Part shown: positions 35,199 through 42,995 of the stretch, one piece after another | How the letters are laid out: each line of letters starts with the position of its first letter | Position numbering within the stretch: position 1 is the stretch's first letter | Assembly (NCBI GenBank): GCA_963824595.1 | Contig: CAWGPY010000004.1 | Location: 266,420 to 330,419, forward strand | Length of the DNA: 64,000 nt | Origin: Cybelea sp963824595 | GTDB lineage: Bacteria > Vulcanimicrobiota > Vulcanimicrobiia > Vulcanimicrobiales > Vulcanimicrobiaceae | Direction of reading: 5' to 3' | Position numbers and translations under genes: made by a program | Notes under the pieces: model-generated | What the model was told of the DNA's origin: nothing | The model's input: only the letters and a program-made list of their open reading frames with translations | Databases searched by the model: none

Positions 35199-35597
35199 TT
35201 GGATCAGCCTCTCGAGGTCATTCAATCCACCGGGCGCCGTAAGCGCGCCGTGGCGCGCGTGAAGCTGACGCTCGGCCAGGGCGTCATCACCGTGAACGGC
35301 AAGCCGGTCGAAGAGTATTTCCCGCGTCCGCAGCTGATCCAGATCGTTCGCCAGCCGTTCGAGGCGACGGCGAGCGGATCGCGCTTCGACGTCCGCGTGA
35401 AGGCCGAAGGCGGCGGAGTGACCGGCCAGGCCGGCGCGGTGCGCCACGGCATCGCCCGCGCGCTGCTGGCGCTCGACGAGTCGTTCAAAGAAGCGCTTCG
35501 GAAGAACGGATTCCTGACGCGCGACCCGCGCGAGAAGGAGTCCAAGAAATACGGACGCAAGCGCGCGCGCAAACGCTTCCAGTACAGCAAACGCTAA
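35199..35597 (+). CDS. rpsI: 30S ribosomal protein S9
   Basis: 132 residues from TTG 35199 with AGGAG 5 nt upstream. TGRRKRAVARVKL opens the protein. The C-terminal basic tail ends KRARKRFQYSKR, the SKR end that reaches the P-site tRNA. GGGVTGQAGAVRHGIARALL is the central signature. Confidence 0.98.
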   Translation: MDQPLEVIQSTGRRKRAVARVKLTLGQGVITVNGKPVEEYFPRPQLIQIVRQPFEATASGSRFDVRVKAEGGGVTGQAGAVRHGIARALLALDESFKEALRKNGFLTRDPREKESKKYGRKRARKRFQYSKR

Positions 35598-35602
35598 GGA
35601 AG

Positions 35603-36634
35603 CTGCCGCAGTTCATCGCGATCGCCTTCGGGGCGGTCGCGTTGACGCTGCAGCCGAACGCCGCATGGATCGAGCGCGCCTATTCCAACGGCGCGTATCC
35701 CCAATGGGAGCACATCGCGTTCGCGATCACCTCGCCGTTTCCGTGGTCGCTCGGCGATCTGGCCGCGCTGGTCGGTATCGGCGCGATCGTGTGGGAGATC
35801 GCGATCTTCGTGCGCAAGCGCAGGCGCAAAGCCGGCGACGTGGCGGCGCTGCTGCTCAACTGCGCGGCGATCGTGGGCATCTACGCGGTGTGGTTCGAGC
35901 TGAGCTGGGGATGGAACTATGCCCGCGCGCCGATCGAGGCGCGCGTCGCCTACGATAAGGCCCGCGTCACGCCCGCCGCCGCGGCCGCGCTGCGCGCGCA
36001 GGCGATGGCGCAGATGAACGCGCTGGCGGCAGCGGCGCACGCGCGCGCCGATCTCCCCCTCGGCATGACGGCCCTCAAGCTTGCGTGGCTGCCGGTGGTG
36101 CAGCGCGCCGGCAACGATTGGGATCCCAGCGTCGGCGCCGCGAAGCCGACGCTCGTCGACCCCTTCATGCTCGCGACGGGAACCAGCGGCTTCGTCAATC
36201 CGCTGACGCTCAACGTCGCGATGGCCTCGGACTTGCTGTGGTTCGAGCGTCCCTTCGATCTCGCGCACGAGTGGAGTCACGACGCCGCCTACGCGCGCGA
36301 GGACGAGGCCAACTATCTGGCGATCCTCACCTGCCTGCGCTCCCCCGACCCGGCGTTGCAGTACGCCGGCTGGTTCGAGCTCTTCCTCTACCTGCCGCAG
36401 AAGCGCCACTACGCGCGTCGCGAGTTCGTGCCGCTGGTCTGGCAGGACTTCGCCGCGCTGCGCAAGCGCAACGCGCGGCACATCAACGTGATGCTGGCGC
36501 ACTGGACGTGGCGCACGTACAACGTCTATCTGAAGAGCAACCGCATCGCCTCGGGGATCGCCAACTACGACGAGGTCACGCGCCTGATGCTGGGCGTCCC
36601 GCGGGACGCGCGGGGTTTGCCGCAAGCCCGCTAA
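35603..36634 (+). CDS. DUF3810-type membrane zinc-metallopeptidase-like protein
   Basis: About 343 residues. CTG 35603 is the preferred start because it completes the first membrane helix (LPQFIAIAFGAVALTL); TTG 35642 would remove it. Further helices lie near ALVGIGAIVWEIAIF and AALLLNCAAIVGIYAVWFEL. A DLAHEWSHDAAYAREDEANYL block holds an H-E-x-x-H zinc-binding pattern with a downstream glutamate, as in the DUF3810 family. It may be an integral-membrane peptidase; its substrate is unknown. It starts 5 nt after rpsI and ends at a strong terminator. Confidence 0.7.
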   Translation: MPQFIAIAFGAVALTLQPNAAWIERAYSNGAYPQWEHIAFAITSPFPWSLGDLAALVGIGAIVWEIAIFVRKRRRKAGDVAALLLNCAAIVGIYAVWFELSWGWNYARAPIEARVAYDKARVTPAAAAALRAQAMAQMNALAAAAHARADLPLGMTALKLAWLPVVQRAGNDWDPSVGAAKPTLVDPFMLATGTSGFVNPLTLNVAMASDLLWFERPFDLAHEWSHDAAYAREDEANYLAILTCLRSPDPALQYAGWFELFLYLPQKRHYARREFVPLVWQDFAALRKRNARHINVMLAHWTWRTYNVYLKSNRIASGIANYDEVTRLMLGVPRDARGLPQAR

Positions 36635-36637
36635 CGA

Positions 36638-36668
36638 AAGGGACTCGCGCTGCGAGTCCCTTGGTTTT
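36638..36668 (+). terminator. Strong intrinsic terminator
   Basis: A perfect 11-bp stem AAGGGACTCGC / GCGAGTCCCTT with a GCT loop (36638-36662), followed by GGTTTT. It closes the greA-to-DUF3810 run and separates it from the convergent YXWGXW gene. Confidence 0.9.
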
Positions 36669-36683
36669 AGTCCGACGCCCGGC

Positions 36684-37853
36684 TTAGTGGGGCGGTTTGT
36701 TCTTATCGCCGCCGCCGTTGCCCGGAGGCTTCTGGCCGCCGCCGTTACCCGGAGGCTTCTGGCCGCCGCCCTGCGGGTGGCTCTGCGTTTTGCCGCCCTG
36801 CGGATGGCCCTGCATGTTGTTCGAGTGCATCGTGTTGGTGTTGCCGTGGTACTGCTGGGTGTGCATCGCCTGGTTGCCCGAGTGCATCGTCTGATTCGAC
36901 GAGTGCATGCTCTGGCTGGGCGGCTGCTGCTTGTGCTGAGGCTGCTTGTTCGCGTTCGGGTTGTGCGTCGTCGTCGGGGTCTTGTTGTTGTTGCCATGGT
37001 TCGTGTTCCCAGGCTTATTGTTATTCGAGCCCTTGTTGTTGTTGTTTTGCGCGCCCTTGTTATTATTGTTGTTTTGCGCGCCCTTCATGTTGTTTTGCGC
37101 GGTTTTCTTGTCGGCCGCGGTGATCGGGGCCGAGTTCGGCGGGCGGTTCTTATCGTTGAACGGCTTCTGCGACGCCGTCAGCGACGGCTTGCCCTTGTTG
37201 ACCGAGGCGAGCTGGTTGCGATCCTGGCCGGCGAGCCGGGCCTGGTCGCGCTGCGCGGTGGTCGGCGCGCGGCCGTTCTTGCGGGCCTGGATCTGCGCGG
37301 AGGTCGGCCGCGCGGCCGTTCCGCCGTGGCCGCCGTTGTAGCTGACGTTCTTGCAGTTTTTGCAGACGTTCTTGTTGATGACCGTTTTGTTGTAGGTGTT
37401 GTGGATGACCGTCCGGTTGACGTTGGTCACGGCCGTGTTGTAACGATAGGCGCCGCCGCTCCAGGCGCCGCCGTAGAAGCCGGTGCCCGGGTAGCCGTAG
37501 CCATAGTTGATGCCGCCGTAGAAACCGACGGTGGCGCCCCAGTAGCCGTTATTCCAGCCGTAGTAGCCGTTGTTGTAGCCGTAGTAGCCCGGCGTCCACA
37601 GCAGGCCGACGGACGGCGGCGCGACCCAGGTGCCCGGCACCCAGTAGTAGCCGTAGTTACCCCAGGCCCAGTAGCCGGGGATCCATTGGTAGTTCGGGTA
37701 CGGCGCCGGGGGCTGCGCGTAGTACGGCAGCGGCGGCGGGGCCGTTCCGATGTTCACGCCGATCCCGACGCTGAACTGCGCCGGGGCTGGAAGCGGTAGG
37801 GCGGCGATAAGCGTTGCCGCGAGGAGTGCGGGGAAGAATCGCTGGATTTTCAC
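36684..37853 (-). CDS. Secreted YXWGXW-repeat protein with Asn/Gln/Gly-rich tail
   Basis: 389 residues from a GTG with AAGGAGG 4 nt upstream. Signal peptide to LPAPAQ, then an aromatic Gly/Tyr/Trp region with repeats of the type YQWIPGYWAWGNYGYYW and LWTPGYYGYNNGYYG, the YXWGXW pattern seen in bacterial surface proteins. Two Cys (VCKNCK) precede a long low-complexity tail. The tail is built of poly-Asn blocks (KGAQNNNN twice), MHSxNQ repeats and GGGQKPPGN repeats, presumably disordered and exported. Function unknown; an envelope or matrix protein is plausible. Confidence 0.75.
   Translation of the reverse strand: MKIQRFFPALLAATLIAALPLPAPAQFSVGIGVNIGTAPPPLPYYAQPPAPYPNYQWIPGYWAWGNYGYYWVPGTWVAPPSVGLLWTPGYYGYNNGYYGWNNGYWGATVGFYGGINYGYGYPGTGFYGGAWSGGAYRYNTAVTNVNRTVIHNTYNKTVINKNVCKNCKNVSYNGGHGGTAARPTSAQIQARKNGRAPTTAQRDQARLAGQDRNQLASVNKGKPSLTASQKPFNDKNRPPNSAPITAADKKTAQNNMKGAQNNNNNKGAQNNNNKGSNNNKPGNTNHGNNNKTPTTTHNPNANKQPQHKQQPPSQSMHSSNQTMHSGNQAMHTQQYHGNTNTMHSNNMQGHPQGGKTQSHPQGGGQKPPGNGGGQKPPGNGGGDKNKPPH
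36717..36770. repeat. 24-bp tandem repeats in the YXWGXW gene tail
   Basis: The unit GGAGGCTTCTGGCCGCCGCC recurs in tandem with CCGTTACCC linkers, encoding repeated QKPPGNGGG. Similar slippage-prone tracts (TTATTATTGTTGTTTTGCGC) encode the poly-Asn blocks near 37.03-37.09 kb. Confidence 0.7.
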
Positions 37854-37876
37854 GTGACCTCCTTAATGTCGGTTCA

Positions 37877-37882
37877 ATTATA
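37877..37882 (-). promoter_or_regulatory. -10 element of the YXWGXW gene
   Basis: Perfect TATAAT on the minus strand, 23 bp upstream of the GTG start. No good -35 is present 16-18 bp further upstream, so the promoter may need an activator or another sigma factor. Confidence 0.45.
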
Positions 37883-38040
37883 GCCCAACCCCGCCGGTCT
37901 CTAGCGTGGCTCTTGGCGGTTTCACCGGATTCTTTCCCACCAATCAGCGCTCGCTAACTCGATCCTCATCCGGCTCTCACATCACACGGCAGCTATCTAA
38001 GGTACGTCTGCCGGTCACGGCCGCCTGATAGCATCGCCGC

Positions 38041-38259
38041 ATGTACGACGTGGGGGACTCTCTCAACGAGGCGATCGCGGCGGCAGGGGCCCGGCTGCGC
38101 GACGCGCAGGGCGCCGTCGCGCTCGCTAATGCCGGGGTCCGGACCGGACGCGGCGCCGACGCGGCGATGGCGCAGACGGCGTCGGCCGCGATTTTCACGG
38201 AGGCCTTGCTGGCCGCCGAGCGAGCCCGGTTCGAGGAGATCAAGGCGGTGGCGAAGTGA
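38041..38259 (+). CDS. Minimal FlgB-like rod protein
   Basis: 72 residues, first gene of the flagellar-type cluster. The C-terminal half (AMAQTASAAIFTEALLAAERARFEEIKAVAK) resembles the terminal helix of FlgB, and it sits immediately before flgC with a 4-nt overlap, the normal flgB position. Typical FlgB is about 130 residues; here the central part is missing. The assignment rests mainly on context. It would be a proximal rod subunit exported through the secretion gate. Confidence 0.5.
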   Translation: MYDVGDSLNEAIAAAGARLRDAQGAVALANAGVRTGRGADAAMAQTASAAIFTEALLAAERARFEEIKAVAK

Positions 38260-38585
38260 CGATCGAGCTCCTCGACGCCGCCGCCAGCGCCATGGACGCG
38301 CAGCGGGCGGCACTGGACGTTGCGGCGCGCAACGTCGCCGCGGCCGAAGCCGCAGGCCCAAACGCGGAGTACCCGCGCCTCGTGCCGATCTTTCGAGTCG
38401 AGGAAGGCGACGACGGGTCGCGGGTCGAGTTCGCGGGGTCGCGCAGCGAGCGCGGCACGAACGTCGACATCCTCACCGAAATGATCGCCGTGATGAACGC
38501 ATCGCGTGCGTATGAATCGGACGCCTCGATCTTCGACGTGGGGAAGACGCTGGCCGAGAAGACGATCGAGCTGGGGCGGTTGTGA
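38256..38585 (+). CDS. flgC: Flagellar basal-body rod protein FlgC
   Basis: 109 residues (usual about 135-145). The N-terminal rod motif (LLDAAASAMDAQRAALDVAARNVAAAEA) lacks the usual NxANxxTPGY ending. The C-terminal VDILTEMIAVMNASRAYESDASIFDVGKTLAEKTIELG is a clear FlgC helix. GTG start overlapping the FlgB-like gene, ending 4 nt into fliE. It should form part of the rod above the MS ring. Confidence 0.85.
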   Translation: MTIELLDAAASAMDAQRAALDVAARNVAAAEAAGPNAEYPRLVPIFRVEEGDDGSRVEFAGSRSERGTNVDILTEMIAVMNASRAYESDASIFDVGKTLAEKTIELGRL

Positions 38586-38851
38586 GCGTCGAGCCGATCG
38601 TCCCCGACGCGCCTCCGGGGGCGCCGGATCGCACCGCCGGCGACGCCGCGGAGTTTGCGCGCGCGCTCGACGCGCTCGACGGGGCGCTGGCGGCCGCCGA
38701 TCGCGCCGAAGACGGCTTCGCACGCGGCGCCGGGACGCTGCATGCGGCGATCTACGAGCGAGCGCGTGCCGACGTCGCGCTCGCGGTGGCGACGTCGAGT
38801 GCATCGCGCGCCGGCCAAGCCGTTTCCTCCATCTTGAACATGCAAGTGTAG
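38582..38851 (+). CDS. fliE: Flagellar hook-basal body complex protein FliE-like
   Basis: 89 residues. After a Pro/Asp-rich start, the region AAEFARALDALDGALAAADRAEDGFARGAG and the final VALAVATSSASRAGQAVSSILNMQV follow the FliE layout (last helix with a conserved I-x-N-M-Q-V ending). FliE links the MS ring to the rod. Its place between flgC and fliF is standard. It is shorter than most FliE at the N-terminus. Confidence 0.8.
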   Translation: MSVEPIVPDAPPGAPDRTAGDAAEFARALDALDGALAAADRAEDGFARGAGTLHAAIYERARADVALAVATSSASRAGQAVSSILNMQV

Positions 38852-38856
38852 CTGCG

Positions 38857-40329
38857 GTGCAGGCGATCGCGACGCTCTCGGCTCGCTGGTCGTCGCTGCC
38901 GAGGGCGGTTCAATTTCTTGCCGGCGCGGGGCTCGCCGTGCTGCTCGCCGTTGCGATTGCGGCGGCGATGCTCGCGCATCCGGCGCGCGTCGCCCTGTTT
39001 GCCGCGCCGCTCCATCCCGAGCAGCTCTCGGAGGTCGAAGAACGTCTAGCGGGCTGGAACGTGGCGTTTACTCCAACCGCCGACAACGTCGAGGTCGACG
39101 CGAGGCGCCGCAACGATCTCTTGTTGCGCTTGTCGCTGGCGGGAACGCCCCACGCGCACCTCTCGAGCACCGGCGAGGCGGTCGCGAGCATCGGCGTGCT
39201 GACGCCGCAGGCGGTCGTTGACGCGCAGACGCGCGCCGGACTGGCGGGCGACATCGAGTCGGGCCTGCGCGGCATCGACGGCGTGGACGACGCCCGCGTC
39301 ATCGTCGCTCCGGCCCAACCCGCCGGTTTCGGCGACGAATCCGCGCACGCCGCGAGCGCCAGCGTCCGCGTGCGGCTGCGACCCGGCGTCGAACTGCCGC
39401 GCGCCGCCGTCGCCGGCATCCGGGCGTTCGTGGCGGCGAGCGTACGCGATCTCGCGCCCCAACGGGTGACGATTCTCGACGATCGCGGAGTGTCGCTCGG
39501 CAGCGAACCCGCCGGCGGCGACGACGCGGCCGACCTGCAGCGCGCGCTGCAATCGGCGCTCGATTTGGCCTTCGGAAGCGGCGCGACGATCGTACGCGTC
39601 CACGCGGAATACGACGCGTCGCAGAGCACCCGGCGCGACGTCCGCCGCGCGCCGATCGGTTCGGAACCCATCGGACGCTCGCGCCGCAGCGAGACGTACG
39701 ACGGCGACGGCAAGCGGTATCGCCAGCTCGAGGTCGGAGAGGATCGCGGCAGCGAGACGCACGAGTCGGTCGCGCAAGTGCCGCCCGGCGTTCTCAAGCG
39801 GCTCAGCGCGGCCGTCTTCGTGGACCGAAGCCGCGCGCCCGACGTCGCAGACGTTCGCGAGCTCGCGGCCGCGGCGCTCGGATACGACGCGCGCCGCGGC
39901 GACACGCTCGCCGTCGAGGCGGTGGACTTCCGCCGCGAGGCCGTCGCACGCAAAGATGCATGGTGGCTGCTGTATGGCGCGATCGTTCCGCTGCTTCCGG
40001 CGCTCGCCGTCGCCGCAGCAATCGTGCTCTGCGCGCGCATCACGTTGCCGCCGCTCTCGTCGCTCGCGCAGTCGTTGATCGAACGCCACGCGGTGGAACG
40101 GACGTCCAAGGCCGCGGCCGGCATCGCGCCGGCGCGTGTCCGCAGCATGCTCGAATGCGAGCCGCCGCACTCGGCGGCCGCGATCATCAGCGCGCTGCCG
40201 GCCGCCACCGCGACGGCCGTGCTCGAGCTCTACCCGCCGCACGAGCGGGATGCCATCGTCCGGCGCATGCAACGCCGCCACTCGCCGCTGCTCGACGACG
40301 CGCAAGAGTTGCTGCGGCGGCATGTCTGA
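38857..40329 (+). CDS. fliF: MS-ring protein FliF with a FliG-middle-domain-like C-terminus
   Basis: 490 residues from GTG 38857. Membrane span near 20-40, periplasmic ring-building motifs (YscJ/FliF type: LSEVEERLAGWNVAFTPTADNV, TPQAVVDAQTRAGLAGDIES, VDDARVIVAPAQP), an SETYDGDGKRYRQLEVGEDRG segment and a second span near 395-420. The cytoplasmic tail (about 426-490) reads CEPPHSAAAIISALPAATA ... LELYPPHERDAIVRRM. This follows the FliG middle-domain pattern E-x-P-x3-A-x-I-S-x-L-P, rather than the usual short FliG-binding helix. No separate fliG is in the window. Confidence 0.85.
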   Translation: MQAIATLSARWSSLPRAVQFLAGAGLAVLLAVAIAAAMLAHPARVALFAAPLHPEQLSEVEERLAGWNVAFTPTADNVEVDARRRNDLLLRLSLAGTPHAHLSSTGEAVASIGVLTPQAVVDAQTRAGLAGDIESGLRGIDGVDDARVIVAPAQPAGFGDESAHAASASVRVRLRPGVELPRAAVAGIRAFVAASVRDLAPQRVTILDDRGVSLGSEPAGGDDAADLQRALQSALDLAFGSGATIVRVHAEYDASQSTRRDVRRAPIGSEPIGRSRRSETYDGDGKRYRQLEVGEDRGSETHESVAQVPPGVLKRLSAAVFVDRSRAPDVADVRELAAAALGYDARRGDTLAVEAVDFRREAVARKDAWWLLYGAIVPLLPALAVAAAIVLCARITLPPLSSLAQSLIERHAVERTSKAAAGIAPARVRSMLECEPPHSAAAIISALPAATATAVLELYPPHERDAIVRRMQRRHSPLLDDAQELLRRHV

Positions 40330-40804
40330 AGAGTTTGTCGCGCTGGAGGACGTTTTGCGGCCCCCGCGTCGCGACCGAACCGAGAGCGTGCCGCCCGCGA
40401 CCGAACCGGCACCGGCGCCCGGCGCGCGGCCGCAGCCGCGAGCGCCGCACGACCTCGTGCGGGCCGAGCGGCTGTTCCGCGCGGCACTCGCCGACGCGCT
40501 CGACGTCGAACTCGCGCGGCTCGTGCCCGCGATCGCGGGCGAGGTGCTCGCGCGCGAGCTCGAACTCGCGCCGGCCGACGTTGCCGCGATGGCTTCGGCG
40601 GCGCTCGAACGCCACGCGAACGACGGGGTCGTTCGCGTTCGCGCGCACCCCGACGACGTCGCCGCCCTCGCGCGCGCCGGCGTCGCCGCGGTGGCCGACG
40701 AGTGCGTGCGCCCGGGCGGCGTGCTCGTGGAGGTCCGAAGCGGAACGATCGACGCGAGCGTCGAGGCACGGCTCGATGCGCTATTGGCGGGCGATTTGGC
40801 GTGA
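40322..40804 (+). CDS. fliH: Flagellar export stator protein FliH-like
   Basis: 160 residues (E. coli 235). A Pro/Ala-rich N-terminus is followed by a V-type ATPase peripheral-stalk-like helix-and-domain region (LVRAERLFRAALADALDVELARLVPAIAGEVL), with VRVRAHPDDVAAL and VLVEVRSGTIDASVEARLDAL typical of FliH/HrpE C-termini. It should regulate and anchor the FliI ATPase encoded next (4-nt overlap). ATG overlaps the fliF end by 8 nt. Confidence 0.8.
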   Translation: MSEEFVALEDVLRPPRRDRTESVPPATEPAPAPGARPQPRAPHDLVRAERLFRAALADALDVELARLVPAIAGEVLARELELAPADVAAMASAALERHANDGVVRVRAHPDDVAALARAGVAAVADECVRPGGVLVEVRSGTIDASVEARLDALLAGDLA

Positions 40805-41847
40805 GCGCACCGCTTCGACTCTCGCTCGGCACGTGCGCGCTTGGACGCGCCATCGATGGACTGGGTCTGCCGCTCGACGGCGGTCCGGAGCTGAGGGGGC
40901 GAAGCGTGGAGATCGAGCCGCGGCCCCCGGCTCCATCGCAACGCGCGCCCATCGACGAGCCTCTGTGGACCGGCGTGCGCGCGATCGACGGGTTGCTGAC
41001 GCTCGGGCGCGGCGCCCGCGTCGGTATCTTCGGCGCACCCGGCGCGGGCAAGAGCACCCTCGTCGAATCCATCGTCGCGGGCTGCGATGCGGATGCGGTC
41101 GTCGTCGCGCTCGTCGGGGAGCGCGGGCGCGAAGCGCAGCACTGGATCGCGCGGCGCGACCGGCGAACGACCGTCGTCTGCGCGACGAGCGACCGGCGCG
41201 CTCGCGAGCGCGTGCTCGCCGCGCGCGTCGCATTCGCGCACGCGAGCGCGCTGCGCCAACGAGGCCTTACGGTGGTGCTCGTTCTCGACAGCCTGGCGCG
41301 CGTCGCCGCGGCGCTGCGGGAGGTCGGCGTCGCATCCGGGGAGAGCGCCGGCCGCGGCGGGTATCCGCCCAGCGTCTTCGCCGAGCTCGCGCGCCTGCTG
41401 GAGATTGCGGGAGCCGTGCGCGGCGGCTCGATCAGCCTGTTCGCAACGGTGATCCACGACGGAGACGATCGGGATCCCGTCAGCGAGGCGGCGCGTGCGC
41501 TTCTCGACGGGCACATCGCGCTCTCCACACGGCTGGCGGAGGCGGGGCGATTCCCCGCGCTCGACGTCCTGGCGAGCACGAGCCGCACGATGGACGCCGT
41601 CGCTTCCGCGGCGCACGTGCACGACGCGCGCGTCGTACGCGCCGCCCTCGCCACTCTGCACCGCATCGAGGACGCGCGGTCGCTCGGAATCGCGGACCCT
41701 CAAGGCGACGCACGCACGGCGATCGCGGCGGAGCATCGCATCGAGGCGTTGCTGCGCCAGGACCGCGAGCCGTGCGACGCCGAGGCGACGCTCGCCCAGC
41801 TCGCGGAGACTGCCGCCTCGATCGGTATGGCCGATGCGCGTCGCTGA
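40801..41847 (+). CDS. fliI: Flagellum-type export ATPase FliI, N-terminally shortened
   Basis: 348 residues; usual length is about 440. Walker A GAPGAGKST at 78-86, VGERGREAQHW, and Walker B with Asp163 in VVLVLDSLARV. The normal N-terminal beta-barrel of about 90 residues is nearly gone: the protein starts at the LGRAIDGLGLPLDGGP segment that normally follows it. The hexamer may assemble differently. GTG start overlapping fliH. No fliJ follows; a transglycosylase gene takes that place. Confidence 0.92.
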   Translation: MSAPLRLSLGTCALGRAIDGLGLPLDGGPELRGRSVEIEPRPPAPSQRAPIDEPLWTGVRAIDGLLTLGRGARVGIFGAPGAGKSTLVESIVAGCDADAVVVALVGERGREAQHWIARRDRRTTVVCATSDRRARERVLAARVAFAHASALRQRGLTVVLVLDSLARVAAALREVGVASGESAGRGGYPPSVFAELARLLEIAGAVRGGSISLFATVIHDGDDRDPVSEAARALLDGHIALSTRLAEAGRFPALDVLASTSRTMDAVASAAHVHDARVVRAALATLHRIEDARSLGIADPQGDARTAIAAEHRIEALLRQDREPCDAEATLAQLAETAASIGMADARR

Positions 41848-42403
41848 TGACGTCGCTCTCGTCGCGTCGCGCATGCGCGAGATCGCCCTCGGACCGAGAG
41901 TGCCGCTCGCGGATTTCGCGCGCCTGGCCGCCGGCGGCGCTGCGATCGAGGGCGACGCGCCTACCGGGGCCGCGCCGGAGCCGCGTGCCGAGGTTGACCG
42001 TTACGTCGCCGAGAGCTCGGCGGCGGTTCGCCTCGACCCCGCGCTGGTCGAGGCGGTCATCGAGAACGAATCGGGGTTCGATCCGCGGGCGACGTCGCGC
42101 GCCGGAGCGCGCGGCCTCATGCAGCTGATGCCGGCCACCGCCGCAGCCTTGGGTGTGGACGACCCGTACGATCCGGAAGAGAACGTCCGCGGCGGAACCC
42201 GGTATCTTCGCTCGCTGCTCGATCGGTTCGGGAGCATCGATTTCGCGGTGGCCGCGTACAACGCCGGGCCGGGGGCCGTCGAACGCTACGGAGGCATCCC
42301 GCCCTTCGCCGAGACGCAGGCGTACGTGCGCAACGTCTTGGCGAGCTACCGGCGGCTGCGCACGTCCTACGCCGGCGTTCTCAAATCGGCAAGCTCGCGA
42401 TGA
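41834..42403 (+). CDS. Lytic transglycosylase (SLT-type)
   Basis: 189 residues. The catalytic glutamate is in VEAVIENESGFDPRATS, with GARGLMQLMPATAAALGV and AVAAYNAGPGAVERYGGIPPF, the soluble-lytic-transglycosylase signature. No N-terminal signal peptide is visible, so export through the adjacent secretion apparatus is plausible, as for the FlgJ muramidase that opens peptidoglycan for the rod. It overlaps fliI by 14 nt, placing it firmly in the cluster. Confidence 0.9.
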   Translation: MRVADDVALVASRMREIALGPRVPLADFARLAAGGAAIEGDAPTGAAPEPRAEVDRYVAESSAAVRLDPALVEAVIENESGFDPRATSRAGARGLMQLMPATAAALGVDDPYDPEENVRGGTRYLRSLLDRFGSIDFAVAAYNAGPGAVERYGGIPPFAETQAYVRNVLASYRRLRTSYAGVLKSASSR

Positions 42404-42437
42404 GCGGCGGATCATAGGCTCTTGGGATGATCGAGCG

Positions 42438-42995
42438 ATGATGACTCATCCGCTCGAGGTCAGCATTCTCGCGGCACCGTTGGGAGCGATCGACCGGCGA
42501 ACGCTGTCGCAAGCGTGGTATAGCGCGCTTCGCCTCGCACCGCGCGAGCGCTCCGCCGCCGGAGTGCGCTTGCCCTCGCGCGCGCCGGCTCCGCGCCCGC
42601 GGCAGCGCTGGTGTCGTATCGAGAGCTTCGCGCACCATAGCGACGCGCGGAGCATGCCGTTGCGTCCCCCGCACGTTGCGACGGGTAGCGTCGGAGGCGA
42701 CGACGATGGCGAAGCGATTCGCCGGCGGACGATCGCCGCGCCGCTGGCCAAGCGCATCCAGCACGCATTCGCCGACCCCAGCGCGCAGGTGCGGCGCGCC
42801 ACGTTTTCGATGGGCCGCGGCAGCGTTCGCGTCGTGGTTATGCTTCAAACGAAGGGCGAGCGCGCGGCGCTGGTGGCGATCTGCGCGCCGGAGGTCAGCG
42901 CGGCCGTTTCGCGCGCGCTCGACGAGGTCCGAGCGACGCTCGGAGCGCGCGGTATGGCCGTCGAGCTGAAAGCGAAGGGGGCGCGATGTTCTTGA
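42438..42995 (+). CDS. Flagellar-cluster protein of unknown function, possibly FliK C-terminal-like
   Basis: 185 residues, basic, starting at ATG 42438 or 42441. An unstructured Arg/Pro-rich N-terminal half is followed by FSMGRGSVRVVVMLQTKGER ... VSRALDEVRATLGARGMAVEL. This is reminiscent of the hook-length-control FliK C-terminal domain (L-G-x-V-x-V-x-L ... L-x-x-L-x-x-x-G). That would fit a needle- or rod-length or substrate-switch role, but the similarity is weak. It overlaps the next rod gene by 10 nt. Confidence 0.4.
   Translation: MMTHPLEVSILAAPLGAIDRRTLSQAWYSALRLAPRERSAAGVRLPSRAPAPRPRQRWCRIESFAHHSDARSMPLRPPHVATGSVGGDDDGEAIRRRTIAAPLAKRIQHAFADPSAQVRRATFSMGRGSVRVVVMLQTKGERAALVAICAPEVSAAVSRALDEVRATLGARGMAVELKAKGARCS

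Noticed and set aside
37900..38040. Flagellar sigma-28 or sigma-54 promoter before the secretion cluster
   Set aside because: No TAAA-N15-GCCGATAA or TGGCAC-N5-TTGCW match could be found.
38600..40329. Longer fliF starting at 38506 across fliE
   Set aside because: The upstream part is a basic Arg-rich frame shadow of fliE; GTG 38857 gives the proper first membrane helix.
39046..41874. 942-codon open frame on the minus strand opposite fliF-fliI
   Set aside because: Same antisense artefact of high third-position GC; the plus-strand genes have diagnostic motifs.
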